This document shows, one piece after another, positions 23,843 to 31,903 of a DNA stretch of 33,589 nucleotides. How positions within the stretch are numbered: the first letter of the stretch is position 1; the number at the start of each line of letters is the position of its first letter. The position numbers and the translations under genes are program-made. Source of the stretch: an uncultured Bacteroidaceae bacterium (GTDB lineage Bacteria; Bacteroidota; Bacteroidia; Bacteroidales; Bacteroidaceae); assembly GCA_905236985.1 (NCBI GenBank), contig CAJORF010000037.1, positions 1 to 33,589 on the forward strand, read 5' to 3'. Below the pieces are notes generated by a model. It worked only from the letters and a program-made list of their open reading frames with translations. It was not told the DNA's origin and searched no databases.

Positions 23843-23897
23843 AAAATGAAAGAGTGAAAAATAAGGATTATACATTATCAATTATACATTAAACAGA
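23832..23897. repeat. Tandem-style spacer repeat (GTGAAAAGTGAAAAATGAAAG type)
   Basis: A run of GTGAAAA/ATGAAA units followed by ATTATACATTATCAATTATAC. Relatives occur at 8284-8300 (AACAATTATACATT), inside the S9 peptidase frame, and in reverse orientation at 26203-26247. Confidence 0.6.
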
Positions 23898-24848
23898 ATG
23901 GATATTTCTGTCATCATTCCTCTTTATAATGAAGCTGAGTCGCTACCCGAACTACACGCTTGGATCAAGCGCGTCATGGACGAACACGGCTTCAGTTATG
24001 AGATTATTTTTGTCAATGACGGCTCGACCGACGAGTCGTGGCAGGTCATCGAACGTCTCGCCGCAGAGAACCCCGAGGTGGAAGGCATCAAGTTCCGCCG
24101 CAACTATGGCAAGAGCCCCGCGCTCTACTGCGGATTCCACCGCGCAGAAGGCGATGTCGTCATCACGATGGACGCTGACTTGCAGGATTCACCCGACGAG
24201 ATACCAGAGCTGCGCCGCATGATTGTGGAGGATGGCTATGACCTTGTCAGTGGCTACAAGCAGAAACGCTACGATCCGCTGTCAAAGACCATTCCTACGA
24301 AGCTCTTCAACGCCACGGCACGCAAGGTCAGCGGCATCAAGAACCTCCACGACTTCAACTGTGGACTGAAAGCCTATCGCCGTGAAGTGGTCAAGAACAT
24401 CGAGGTCTATGGCGAAATGCACCGCTACATCCCGTACCTTGCCAAGAATGCTGGCTTCACGAAGATCGGCGAGAAGGTAGTGCATCATCAGGCGCGCAAA
24501 TATGGTTCAACCAAGTTTGGCCTCGACCGCTTTGTCAACGGATATCTCGACTTGATGACGCTTTGGTTCCTCAGCAAGTTTGGCAAGAAACCGATGCATG
24601 TGTTTGGCCTTTGGGGCTCGCTGATGTTCATCCTGGGTTTCATCGCCGTGGTGGTGGTGGGTGCCAACAAGCTGGTGGCTTTAAGCACTGGCACTCCAGC
24701 CCGTCTCGTCACCGACTCGCCCTATTTCTACCTCTCTCTCACGATGATGCTCCTCGGAACCCAGCTTTTCGTTGCGGGTTTCCTGGGTGATCTCATCAGC
24801 CGCAACTCTGAACAACGTAATGACTATCAGATTGAAAAAGAGATTTAG
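23898..24848 (+). CDS. GT2 glycosyltransferase, dolichol-/polyprenyl-phosphate type
   Basis: 316 residues. A GT-A domain opens with MDISVIIPLYNEAESLPELH, then FVNDGSTDESW and the metal-binding DxD in ITMDADLQDSPDEIPEL, FNCGLKAYRREV, and RKYGSTKFGLDRF at the end of the catalytic part. Two C-terminal membrane helices (GLWGSLMFILGFIAVVVVGA and LTMMLLGTQLFVAGFLGDLI) are of the GtrB/DPMS kind. It moves a sugar from a nucleotide donor to a polyprenyl phosphate at the cytoplasmic face, for later use in envelope glycans; the sugar is unknown. The following lipoprotein gene overlaps its 3' end by 29 bases, indicating coupled translation. Confidence 0.88.
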   Translation: MDISVIIPLYNEAESLPELHAWIKRVMDEHGFSYEIIFVNDGSTDESWQVIERLAAENPEVEGIKFRRNYGKSPALYCGFHRAEGDVVITMDADLQDSPDEIPELRRMIVEDGYDLVSGYKQKRYDPLSKTIPTKLFNATARKVSGIKNLHDFNCGLKAYRREVVKNIEVYGEMHRYIPYLAKNAGFTKIGEKVVHHQARKYGSTKFGLDRFVNGYLDLMTLWFLSKFGKKPMHVFGLWGSLMFILGFIAVVVVGANKLVALSTGTPARLVTDSPYFYLSLTMMLLGTQLFVAGFLGDLISRNSEQRNDYQIEKEI

Positions 24849-25440
24849 TTTTTTGTTGAAGAACTGGCTCATATTTCGAAGCCTGCTCCCCCTACTGACG
24901 GCAGGGGGCTTGGGATGTGCCTTGTTGCTCATCGCCTGCAACGAGGTGTCCTGCCCCCTTAACAACACAGTGGAGAGTGTTTATGGCTTTTATGCCTCGA
25001 CGCGCGACGAGACGGGGACGCTGGTGGAGGGAGAAACCATCAGTATAGGAGATACCTTGACCATCACCGCGCTTGGACCTAACGTCGAGCTGGCGAATAG
25101 GCTGATAGGGAAGGGGAGCGTGAAATTGCCCGTCAGCTTCTATGGCGATGTCGATACACTCGAATTCATGTTCACTGACAAGTTGAATCGCAAAGGTGGT
25201 GACACGCTGTGGATCTCCAAGAACAACCTCCATCATTTCGATGATCCGTCGTGCCCCGTACATATCTGGCACACCATCACCGGCGTGCGTTCCACTCACC
25301 ATCTCATAGATACTGTGCTCATCAACAACGCGGCAGTCAACTATGATGGTCTTGAGAACTTTCAAATCTATTTTTTCATCAACACTTCCGATGACGAGCC
25401 CGCCGATGACGAGCCTGCCTCCGAAGAGAGTTCTGAATAG
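24820..25440 (+). CDS. DUF6452-type lipoprotein
   Basis: 206 residues from the ATG at 24820, which overlaps the end of the GT2 gene by 29 bases in another frame. The N-terminus has a positively charged start, then a hydrophobic stretch ending in LLLIACNEVSC, a lipobox whose Cys would be lipidated. CPLNN and the paired Cys pattern (ACNEVSCPL, DPSCPVH) fit DUF6452, a Bacteroidetes family of unknown function. The mature part is beta-rich; the C-terminus is very acidic (DDEPADDEPASEESSE). It is followed 12 bases later by the DUF6048 gene; these two families are, as I recall, usually adjacent, implying a joint envelope role. Confidence 0.75.
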   Translation: MTIRLKKRFSFLLKNWLIFRSLLPLLTAGGLGCALLLIACNEVSCPLNNTVESVYGFYASTRDETGTLVEGETISIGDTLTITALGPNVELANRLIGKGSVKLPVSFYGDVDTLEFMFTDKLNRKGGDTLWISKNNLHHFDDPSCPVHIWHTITGVRSTHHLIDTVLINNAAVNYDGLENFQIYFFINTSDDEPADDEPASEESSE

Positions 25441-25452
25441 CGTACAACGCTC

Positions 25453-26184
25453 ATGCAAAAGATATTGACCATCATAGTCCTGATTACTTCCATCCTCTTC
25501 TGCCCGCTACCGACAGCAGCACATGAGGTTGTGGATAGCACGGCTGTCGATACGCTCACGGTAGGAGAAATGGTGGATAAGGCACTTGGCAAGAAGAAAA
25601 AGAAGGAGGTTCACTTCCTCAACGGCGTAGCCGTGGGAATTGATCTCGTTGGCCTTGGGATGCGTGTTGCTGGTGCCGATTGGTCTAATGCTGAGGTACT
25701 TGCTCGCATCAACCTGCTTGACAAATATTTCCCAATAGCGGAGTTAGGTTTGGGCTACGGCGACCATGAGGGCGCGGAGCTCGACAACCACTTCCATGTC
25801 AGCGCTCCCTATTTTCGCGTGGGTGTGGACTACAACATTAACAAGAAACACAATGCCAACCGCTTGATGGTCGGTTTGCGCTACGGTTTCTCCAAATACA
25901 GCTTCGACCTCGATTCACCCGTTCCGCTCACGGATCCCTACTGGGGCGAGTCGCGCGAGTTCAACCTTAAAGGGCTCGACGGGCATTGCCACTGGGCTGA
26001 GATCGTGGCGGGTCTGGAGACGCGTATATGGACCATTATCCATCTCGGTTGGGACATCCGCCTCAAGTTCGTGCTCAAGCAGAAGAAATCGCCCGTCGGT
26101 GAGCCTTGGTACATCCCAGGCTACGGCAAGAGCGATGGCGCTACCTGCTGGGGTGGAAGTTTCAAGTTGCTTATAGACATTTAA
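25453..26184 (+). CDS. DUF6048 outer-membrane-like protein
   Basis: 243 residues with a signal peptide (MQKILTIIVLITSILFCPLP, cleavage near TAAHE). A basic KKKKKEVHF patch leads into alternating amphipathic strands rich in aromatic residues: GVAVGIDLVGLGMRV, ELGLGYGDHE, FRVGVDYNINKK, LMVGLRYGFSKY, and a final strand ending in KLLIDI. This is consistent with a small beta-barrel, and matches the DUF6048 family found next to DUF6452 proteins. Function is unknown. ATG position is supported by the signal peptide and the 12-base gap from the previous stop. Confidence 0.75.
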   Translation: MQKILTIIVLITSILFCPLPTAAHEVVDSTAVDTLTVGEMVDKALGKKKKKEVHFLNGVAVGIDLVGLGMRVAGADWSNAEVLARINLLDKYFPIAELGLGYGDHEGAELDNHFHVSAPYFRVGVDYNINKKHNANRLMVGLRYGFSKYSFDLDSPVPLTDPYWGESREFNLKGLDGHCHWAEIVAGLETRIWTIIHLGWDIRLKFVLKQKKSPVGEPWYIPGYGKSDGATCWGGSFKLLIDI

Positions 26185-26202
26185 TTAATGTGTAGATAGG
26201 TT

Positions 26203-26247
26203 CTCCACTCTCCACTCTCCACTTTCCATTTTTCATTTTTCATTTTC
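26203..26247. repeat. Pyrimidine-rich spacer repeat before apbE
   Basis: CTCCACTCTCCACTCTCCACTTTCC then repeated ATTTTTC units: a reverse-oriented version of the GTGAAAA/GTGGAGA spacer repeat seen at 23832-23870. It ends directly at the apbE ATG. Confidence 0.6.
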
Positions 26248-27321
26248 ATGACCGATCCTCTCAATCCCATCGACTCCGACCAGAAGTTTGAGCCTTTGAC
26301 ACCAGATGATGCGCCTAAAAGTCAGTGGCGGCAGTGGCACCTGCCCGTGCTCGTCCTGTTGGTCATCGCCTCTTTCCTGATTATCAACCGTCGTAATGCA
26401 CCCGCTCCATATCAGACTGATAGTGGAGCTGTGTTCGGCACCTTCTACCATCTCAGCTATCAGTCGAACGATAACCTGCGCGCGGGCGTCGAAGCGGAGT
26501 TGCACCGCGTCGATTCCAGCCTCTCGATGTTTAATCCTGCGAGCATCATCAGCCGTCTGAATCGGGGTGAGGATGTTGAGGTGGACAGCTTATTCGCCAC
26601 CGTTTTCAGTCTGGCCGAGCAGGTTAGCGCCAATAGTGGTGGTGCCTTTGACATCACTGTGGCTCCGCTCGTCAATGCCTGGGGATTCGGTTTCAAGAAT
26701 GGAACTCTGCCAGATAGTGCGCAGGTCGATAGCCTGCTGCAACACGTTGGTTATCAGTGTGTTCACCTCACCGCTGATGGTCGTTTACAGAAAGATGATG
26801 AGGGCATCATCCTCGACTGTTCAGCCATCGCAAAGGGGTTCGGCGTTGATGTCGTAGCCAACTACCTGCGGCGACAGGGCGTGGAGAATTTTATGGTGGA
26901 GATAGGCGGTGAAGTCATCGTTAATGGCACGAATCCCAAGGGCGAGGCATGGCGCGTGGGCATCAACAAACCCATCGATGATTCCGAGAGCATCAGTAAT
27001 GAGCTTGAGACCGTTCTCAGCCTGAGCGACTGCGCGATGGCCACAAGCGGCAACTACCGCAACTACTATACGACCCAGGATGGTCGGCGTGTGGCGCATA
27101 CCATCGATCCTCACACCGGTTATCCCGTGCAGCACAGCCTCCTGTCTGCCACCGTGTTGGCTCCCACCTGTGCCGAGGCTGATGCTTATGCCACTTCATT
27201 CATGGTGATGGGAATGGACAGTGCACGTAATGTGCTGGCGCGCCACCCCGAACTGCAAGTCTTCTTCATCTACGACTCGCTCGGTGTCAATCGCACCTTC
27301 TCAACAATACGAGATTTGTAG
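26248..27321 (+). CDS. apbE: FAD:protein FMN transferase, membrane-anchored
   Basis: 357 residues. It attaches FMN covalently to a Thr/Ser of target flavoproteins such as NqrB/NqrC and RnfG. A cytoplasmic-type N-tail of about 30 residues is followed by one membrane helix (HLPVLVLLVIASFLIINRR), placing the catalytic domain outside the cytoplasm. Family features: GTFYHLSY start, VDSSLSMFNPASIISRLN, GAFDITVAPLVNAWGF, LDCSAIAKGFGVD, MVEIGGEVIVNG, CAMATSGNYRNYY, HTIDPHTGYPV, and the metal/active-site end ADAYATSFMVMG. Unlike many ApbE proteins it has no lipobox. It converges with gldE with a single base between stops. Confidence 0.92.
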   Translation: MTDPLNPIDSDQKFEPLTPDDAPKSQWRQWHLPVLVLLVIASFLIINRRNAPAPYQTDSGAVFGTFYHLSYQSNDNLRAGVEAELHRVDSSLSMFNPASIISRLNRGEDVEVDSLFATVFSLAEQVSANSGGAFDITVAPLVNAWGFGFKNGTLPDSAQVDSLLQHVGYQCVHLTADGRLQKDDEGIILDCSAIAKGFGVDVVANYLRRQGVENFMVEIGGEVIVNGTNPKGEAWRVGINKPIDDSESISNELETVLSLSDCAMATSGNYRNYYTTQDGRRVAHTIDPHTGYPVQHSLLSATVLAPTCAEADAYATSFMVMGMDSARNVLARHPELQVFFIYDSLGVNRTFSTIRDL

Positions 27322-27322
27322 G

Positions 27323-28660
27323 TTATGATTTGTGTTCAGCAGCTACGATGACCTTGATCTTGACAATGCGCCGCTCGTCCATCTCCATGACTTCGAAAGT
27401 GTAGCGGCCGTAGGTGATGCGCTCATGAAGCTGCGGGAACTCTCCTTTGATTTCTAGCAGCAGACCAGCGAGTGTGTCGGCATCGGCAGCCACTTCGTCG
27501 AAGGCTTCCTCCGGCAGCTGCATGATCTTGCGGAAGTCGCTGAGCAATGTCTTGGCCTCGAAGACAAAGGTATTTTGGTTCAGGCGCGTGTAGGTGCGTT
27601 CCTCCTCGTCATATTCATCGTTGATCTCACCCACGATCTCCTCGATGATATCCTCCATCGTCACTAGCCCGCTCGTTCCACCAAACTCATCCACAACGAT
27701 GGCGATGTGAACCTTCTGTGCCTGAAAGTCGCGCAGGAGGTCATCGATCATCTTGGTCTCAGGAACAAAGGTGGCCGGGCGCACGAGTGTCTGCCAGCGA
27801 AATGTGGCGGGTTTGTTGAGGTGTGGCAGGAGATCTTTAATGTAGAGTATGCCACGTATATTGTCTTCAGTTTCAGCATAGACTGGAATACGCGAGTAGT
27901 TGTTTTCAACGATGCACTTGATGACTTCGGGGAACGTCGCTTTCACGTCGAGATCGACCATATCCACGCGCGGCGTCATCACCTCACGTGCCATCTCGCC
28001 GCCGAAGCGGATGATTCCTTTCAGCATCTGCTGTTCTTCGGCAATCTCCTTCTTGTCGGTCAGTTCGAGAGCCTGTTCCAGATCATCGACACTGAGCTGT
28101 TGGCTGGCGTGGATGTGATTGGCGATGCGTCCCGATTTGAGTAACAGCCAGCTGATGGGCCACCAGACCTTCACAAGCACGCTATATGCTGGCGCACAAA
28201 AGCGCGCCATGGCCAACGGCTTCTCCGCAGCCCCGATCTTAGGCATCACCTCGCCGAAGAGCAGCAGCAGGAACGTCAGCAGGACGGTTATGAAAAGGAA
28301 CTCCATGACGGTGTTGTCCCCGAAATTGAGCACGGGTTGATCGCCCCCAAGGAAGAAATAGTTGAGGAACAAAATGATGGCAACGTTCATGAAGTTGTTG
28401 GAACACAGAATGGTAGCCAACAGCAGCTCGCTGTCATCAAGGAGGCGGAGAATGCGCTTGTCGTTGCTCGTGCGTTCTTCCTCCAGTTCAGCATGATCTG
28501 CGGGCGAGAGCGAGAAAAAAGCGACCTCGCTGCCGCTGACAAAGGCTGAGCACAAGAGTAAGAGAATGGAAAGCCCCAGGGCTATATACGCACCAGTACT
28601 GGGGGCAGAGACACTGATGCCATCGAAGAGGCTCGCTATGGCCGAAAAAGAATCATCCAT
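27323..28660 (-). CDS. gldE: GldE-type CNNM/CorC-HlyC family membrane protein
   Basis: 445 residues. An N-terminal DUF21/CNNM domain with four hydrophobic segments (ALGLSILLLLCSAFVSGSEV, LATILCSNNFMNVAIILFLN, LFITVLLTFLLLLFGEVMPK and a fourth near YSVLVKVWWPISWLLL) is followed by paired CBS domains (REVMTPRVDMVDLD..., ILYIKDLLP, VDEFGGTSGLVTMEDIIEE) and a C-terminal CorC_HlyC transporter-associated domain. Proteins of this family are linked to Mg2+ handling; GldE is named for gliding flavobacteria but is widespread in non-gliding Bacteroidetes. Its ATG overlaps the ssb stop by one base (TAATG), so the two are translationally coupled. Confidence 0.88.
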   Translation of the reverse strand: MDDSFSAIASLFDGISVSAPSTGAYIALGLSILLLLCSAFVSGSEVAFFSLSPADHAELEEERTSNDKRILRLLDDSELLLATILCSNNFMNVAIILFLNYFFLGGDQPVLNFGDNTVMEFLFITVLLTFLLLLFGEVMPKIGAAEKPLAMARFCAPAYSVLVKVWWPISWLLLKSGRIANHIHASQQLSVDDLEQALELTDKKEIAEEQQMLKGIIRFGGEMAREVMTPRVDMVDLDVKATFPEVIKCIVENNYSRIPVYAETEDNIRGILYIKDLLPHLNKPATFRWQTLVRPATFVPETKMIDDLLRDFQAQKVHIAIVVDEFGGTSGLVTMEDIIEEIVGEINDEYDEEERTYTRLNQNTFVFEAKTLLSDFRKIMQLPEEAFDEVAADADTLAGLLLEIKGEFPQLHERITYGRYTFEVMEMDERRIVKIKVIVAAEHKS

Positions 28661-29016
28661 TAGTCGTTCGTCGTTTCTTTCTTCGTGGAGAACAGCTTAA
28701 GATCGTCAGCCCATATCTCTGTGATATAGCGCGTGATGCCTTGCTTGTCCTCATACGATCGGCTTTGTATCTTGCCTTCCACATATATCATATCGCCCGT
28801 GTGAACAAACTTTTCTACCGTCTCCGCCAGCTTGCGCCACAGGATGATGTTGTGCCACTCCGTTCGCTCTGGCACCTCAGTGCCGTCCTGGAGCTTGTAG
28901 GCCCGTTCGCTGGTGGCCAGGCGTACCTGTGCCACGCACACGCCCTTATCGACGTAGCGCACGTCGGGCTCCTTGCCTACATGACCCAAAAGGATGACTT
29001 TATTGATACTTGCCAT
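28660..29016 (-). CDS. ssb: Single-stranded DNA-binding protein
   Basis: 118 residues from the ATG at 29016 (MASINKVILLGHVGKEPDVR); the upstream ATG at 29031 adds only MRKSL and is less likely. A single OB-fold: VAQVRLATSERA, TEWHNIILWRKLAE, KFVHTGDMIYVEGKIQSRSY, and a final ITEIWADDLKLF strand. It is short for an SSB and ends KKETTND without the acidic DDDIPF-like tip that recruits partner proteins, so it may be a secondary or compact SSB. Located directly before gldE, an order familiar from Bacteroidales (mutY-ssb-gldE, as I recall), although no mutY is present here. Confidence 0.9.
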   Translation of the reverse strand: MASINKVILLGHVGKEPDVRYVDKGVCVAQVRLATSERAYKLQDGTEVPERTEWHNIILWRKLAETVEKFVHTGDMIYVEGKIQSRSYEDKQGITRYITEIWADDLKLFSTKKETTND

Positions 29017-29050
29017 AAGAGATTTTCGCAATTGTTATGGGTTTGTTCTG

Positions 29051-29058
29051 CAAAGGTA
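29051..29058 (-). promoter_or_regulatory. -7 element of ssb-gldE
   Basis: Minus strand TACCTTTG, 35 bases before the chosen ssb start. No clear -33 TTTG. Confidence 0.6.
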
Positions 29059-29151
29059 CTACGAATTCTTGAAATATGTATGATGAAAGGCAGAATATTT
29101 TGCTTTTTCTTCTTTTTGAACCCCAAAGTGAGCTGTTTTTCGCCATTTCTC

Positions 29152-29182
29152 TTGGGTATTATGTACTTTTTGTTTAATTTTG
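29152..29182 (+). promoter_or_regulatory. Promoter of the Na/Pi cotransporter gene
   Basis: TTG (29152-29154), 20 bases, TAATTTTG (29175-29182). The leader to the ATG at 29228 contains a TAGTCAATTGTCAAATAGTCAA spacer repeat. Confidence 0.65.
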
Positions 29183-29227
29183 CACACAAAATAATGTAAT
29201 TAGTCAATTGTCAAATAGTCAATCCTT

Positions 29228-30976
29228 ATGTTGATCATCTTTAAACTCCTTGGCTCGCTCGCGCTGCTCATGTTCGGTATGAAAACCATGAGTGAAGCTC
29301 TGCAGAAGATGGCGGGTCCGCAGTTGCGTCACGTGCTTGGCACGATGACCACCAACCGCTTCACCGGAATGCTCACGGGTACATTAGTGACTGCTTCCGT
29401 ACAGTCGTCAACGGCAACCACGGTGATGACCGTTTCGTTCGTCAATGCGGGTCTGCTCACTTTGGCTCAGGCCATATCCGTCATTATGGGTGCCAATATC
29501 GGTACAACGCTGACAGCTTGGATTATGTCCGCAGGAATGTCGTTTGACATCACTAGTGCTGTCTATCCAGCCTTCCTGCTGGGCATTGTGCTTATTTACA
29601 TGAAGAAATATCGTTATATCGGTGATTTCCTGTTTGGTATATCATTCTTGCTACTCGGCTTAGGTACGCTTCGCGCTACGGGCATCGAGATGAACTTGGG
29701 TGAGAATCAAGCCCTTCTGGATTTCTTCTCGTCATTCGATAATGATTCGTTCATCACTACGCTCGTCTTCTTGATCCTCGGCGGCATCATGACCTTCTGC
29801 GTGCAGTCCTCGGCTGCAGTGATGGCCATCACGATGATCCTCTGCTCCAGTGGTGCGCTGCCGATCTATCAGGGTATTGCGCTGGTGTTGGGCGAGAATA
29901 TAGGCACCACCATCACCTCCAATCTGGCCGCACTGTCAGCTAATACTCAAGCTCGTCGTGCCGCCTTGGCTCACATGTTCTTCAATGTGTTCGGCGTCAT
30001 CTGGATTCTTTTCGTTCTACATCCTTTCATCAATATGGTGTGCGGATGGGTCGGATATGACGTGGAGATGACCAAGGACAGCGTTACCAATGAGGCCTTT
30101 CTGGCGAATGCTGCCAAGCTGAGTTTTGTGCTGGCTGCCTTCCACACGTCGTTCAATGTCATCAACACCTTCATTCTCATTTGGTTCATCCCACAGATTG
30201 AGAAGTTCGTCTGTTGGGTTATCAAACCCAAGAAGGTTGATGAGGAAGAGGATTTCAGCCTGCACTTCATCACCTCTGGCATCATGAAGACTCCCGAACT
30301 TTCTGTTCTCGAGGCACATAAGGAAATCGAAGCCTTCTCCGATCGTATGCAACGTATGTTCGGTATGGTGCGCGAGCTGCTGACACTCTCCTCCACTGCT
30401 ACGGGCAAGAACAAGGCCAATCAGGACACAGAGTTCAACAAGCTCTTCACGCGTATCGAGAAATATGAGAGCATCTCCGATAATATGGAACTCGAGATTG
30501 CCAACTACCTTGACCAGGTCAGCGATGCGCACCTCAGTGATGATACGAAGGCCAAGATCCGTGCTATGTTGCGTGAAATCTCCGAGTTGGAGAGTATCGG
30601 TGACGCCTGCTATAATATGGCACGCACCATCAGCCGCAAATACCAGGGCAAGCAGGATCACTTCATTGACAGACAATATGAGCATCTCCATCAGATGATG
30701 GAGCTCACCGACGACTCACTGACGCTGATGAACAAACTGATGGGCGGTCGCAAGGAATCATTCGACGTTAACCGCACGCTGAACACGGAGAACGAGATCA
30801 ATAACTACCGCAACCAGCTCAAGCAACAGAACATCATCGACGTTAATAACCACGAATACACTTATGCTGTCGGTACCATCTATATGGATCTCGTCAATGA
30901 GTGCGAGAAGCTGGCTGACTACGTCGTAAATGTTGTTGAGGCTCGTATGGCAACGCGCCTCAAGGAGACGGTCTAA
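29228..30976 (+). CDS. Na/Pi cotransporter family protein with PhoU-like C-terminus
   Basis: 582 residues. Two inverted PNaS repeats carry the family QSS signatures: VQSSTATTVMTVSFVNAGLL (Gln59-Ser60-Ser61) and CVQSSAAVMAITMIL. Each is followed by a glycine-rich GANIGTT/GENIGTT helix. About nine membrane segments end near residue 330. The C-terminal 230 residues form helical PhoU-like bundles (RMFGMVRELLTLSSTATGK, MLREISELESIGDACYNMAR, LVNECEKLADYVVNVVEARM). It takes up phosphate with sodium, or in some relatives exports phosphate. The next gene begins shortly after the stop, suggesting co-transcription with map, tsaD and the CinA-like gene. Confidence 0.9.
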   Translation: MLIIFKLLGSLALLMFGMKTMSEALQKMAGPQLRHVLGTMTTNRFTGMLTGTLVTASVQSSTATTVMTVSFVNAGLLTLAQAISVIMGANIGTTLTAWIMSAGMSFDITSAVYPAFLLGIVLIYMKKYRYIGDFLFGISFLLLGLGTLRATGIEMNLGENQALLDFFSSFDNDSFITTLVFLILGGIMTFCVQSSAAVMAITMILCSSGALPIYQGIALVLGENIGTTITSNLAALSANTQARRAALAHMFFNVFGVIWILFVLHPFINMVCGWVGYDVEMTKDSVTNEAFLANAAKLSFVLAAFHTSFNVINTFILIWFIPQIEKFVCWVIKPKKVDEEEDFSLHFITSGIMKTPELSVLEAHKEIEAFSDRMQRMFGMVRELLTLSSTATGKNKANQDTEFNKLFTRIEKYESISDNMELEIANYLDQVSDAHLSDDTKAKIRAMLREISELESIGDACYNMARTISRKYQGKQDHFIDRQYEHLHQMMELTDDSLTLMNKLMGGRKESFDVNRTLNTENEINNYRNQLKQQNIIDVNNHEYTYAVGTIYMDLVNECEKLADYVVNVVEARMATRLKETV

Positions 30977-31020
30977 CCCTGAAAGTGCTTGCTTTTTTAT
31001 CCGTGAAGAAGAAAAAGAAG

Positions 31021-31866
31021 ATGGTGTGGACGGTGCCGAAAGGTCAGGAACTGACCGAAATGGACCGTATCATCTTAGCTGCGCAGGAGCGCGGCAAGGT
31101 TGTTCCTTCGCGCGAATTAATCAAAACACCCGAACAGATCGAAGGAATCCGACGGGCGGGTGTGGTCAACACAGGAATACTGGATATGCTGACGGACCGG
31201 ATTCACGCTGGAATGTGTACGCAGGAGATTGATGACCTTGTGGCAGAATATACTGAGGCTCACGGTGCTACGTCAGCGTGCTTGGGCTACGAAGGCTTCC
31301 CGAGGTCGTGTTGCACAAGTGTCAATGAAGTGGTCTGCCACGGCATTCCCAACGATTGGGAAATACTCCGCAATGGTGACATCATTAACGTGGATTGCAC
31401 CACTATCCTCGACGGCTACTACGCTGATGCGTCGCGTATGTACATCGTAGGCGGAAAGACGTCAGCCAAGAAGCAGAAACTGGTGGATGTGGCCTGGGAG
31501 TGTTTGAAGATTGGTGAGGAAATCTGCTCTAAACCTTACGTTTATGTCGGTGATATCGGGAATGCCATTCAGAAGTACGCCCACAAGAATGGCTTCAGTG
31601 TCGTTCGCGACCTGGCAGGCCATGGTGTGGGACTCGACTTCCACGAGGAACCTGATATCGATCACTATGGTCGCAAAGGGACAGGAATGCTTCTCGTCCC
31701 GGGAATGGTATTCACCATCGAGCCGATGATCAATATGGGAACCTGGGAGGTGTTCTGTGACGAGGAGGACGGATGGACGGTGGTCAGTGAGGACGAACTG
31801 CCCTCAGCACAGTGGGAGCATACGTTCGTCATGACGGAAGATGGAGTGGAGGTGCTGACACATTAG
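31021..31866 (+). CDS. map: Methionine aminopeptidase, type I
   Basis: 281 residues from ATG 31021; a GTG at 31003 would add VKKKKK and a GTG at 30985 six more, and neither is excluded. It removes the initiator Met from nascent proteins. All five metal ligands are present: Asp125 (NVDCTT), Asp136 (YADASR), His201 (AGHGVGLDFHEEPDI), Glu234 (FTIEPMI), Glu266 (QWEHTF); substrate His108 lies in VCHGIPND. A roughly 35-residue N-terminal extension (VPKGQELTEMDRIILAAQER) precedes the pita-bread fold that starts at IKTPEQIEGIRRAG. The extension resembles that of other Bacteroidales enzymes I know and has no zinc-finger cysteines. Possibly one of two copies in the genome. Confidence 0.9.
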   Translation: MVWTVPKGQELTEMDRIILAAQERGKVVPSRELIKTPEQIEGIRRAGVVNTGILDMLTDRIHAGMCTQEIDDLVAEYTEAHGATSACLGYEGFPRSCCTSVNEVVCHGIPNDWEILRNGDIINVDCTTILDGYYADASRMYIVGGKTSAKKQKLVDVAWECLKIGEEICSKPYVYVGDIGNAIQKYAHKNGFSVVRDLAGHGVGLDFHEEPDIDHYGRKGTGMLLVPGMVFTIEPMINMGTWEVFCDEEDGWTVVSEDELPSAQWEHTFVMTEDGVEVLTH

Positions 31867-31903
31867 CAGTCTCGCCCAAGACCCTTAATATCGTAATATC
31901 GAA

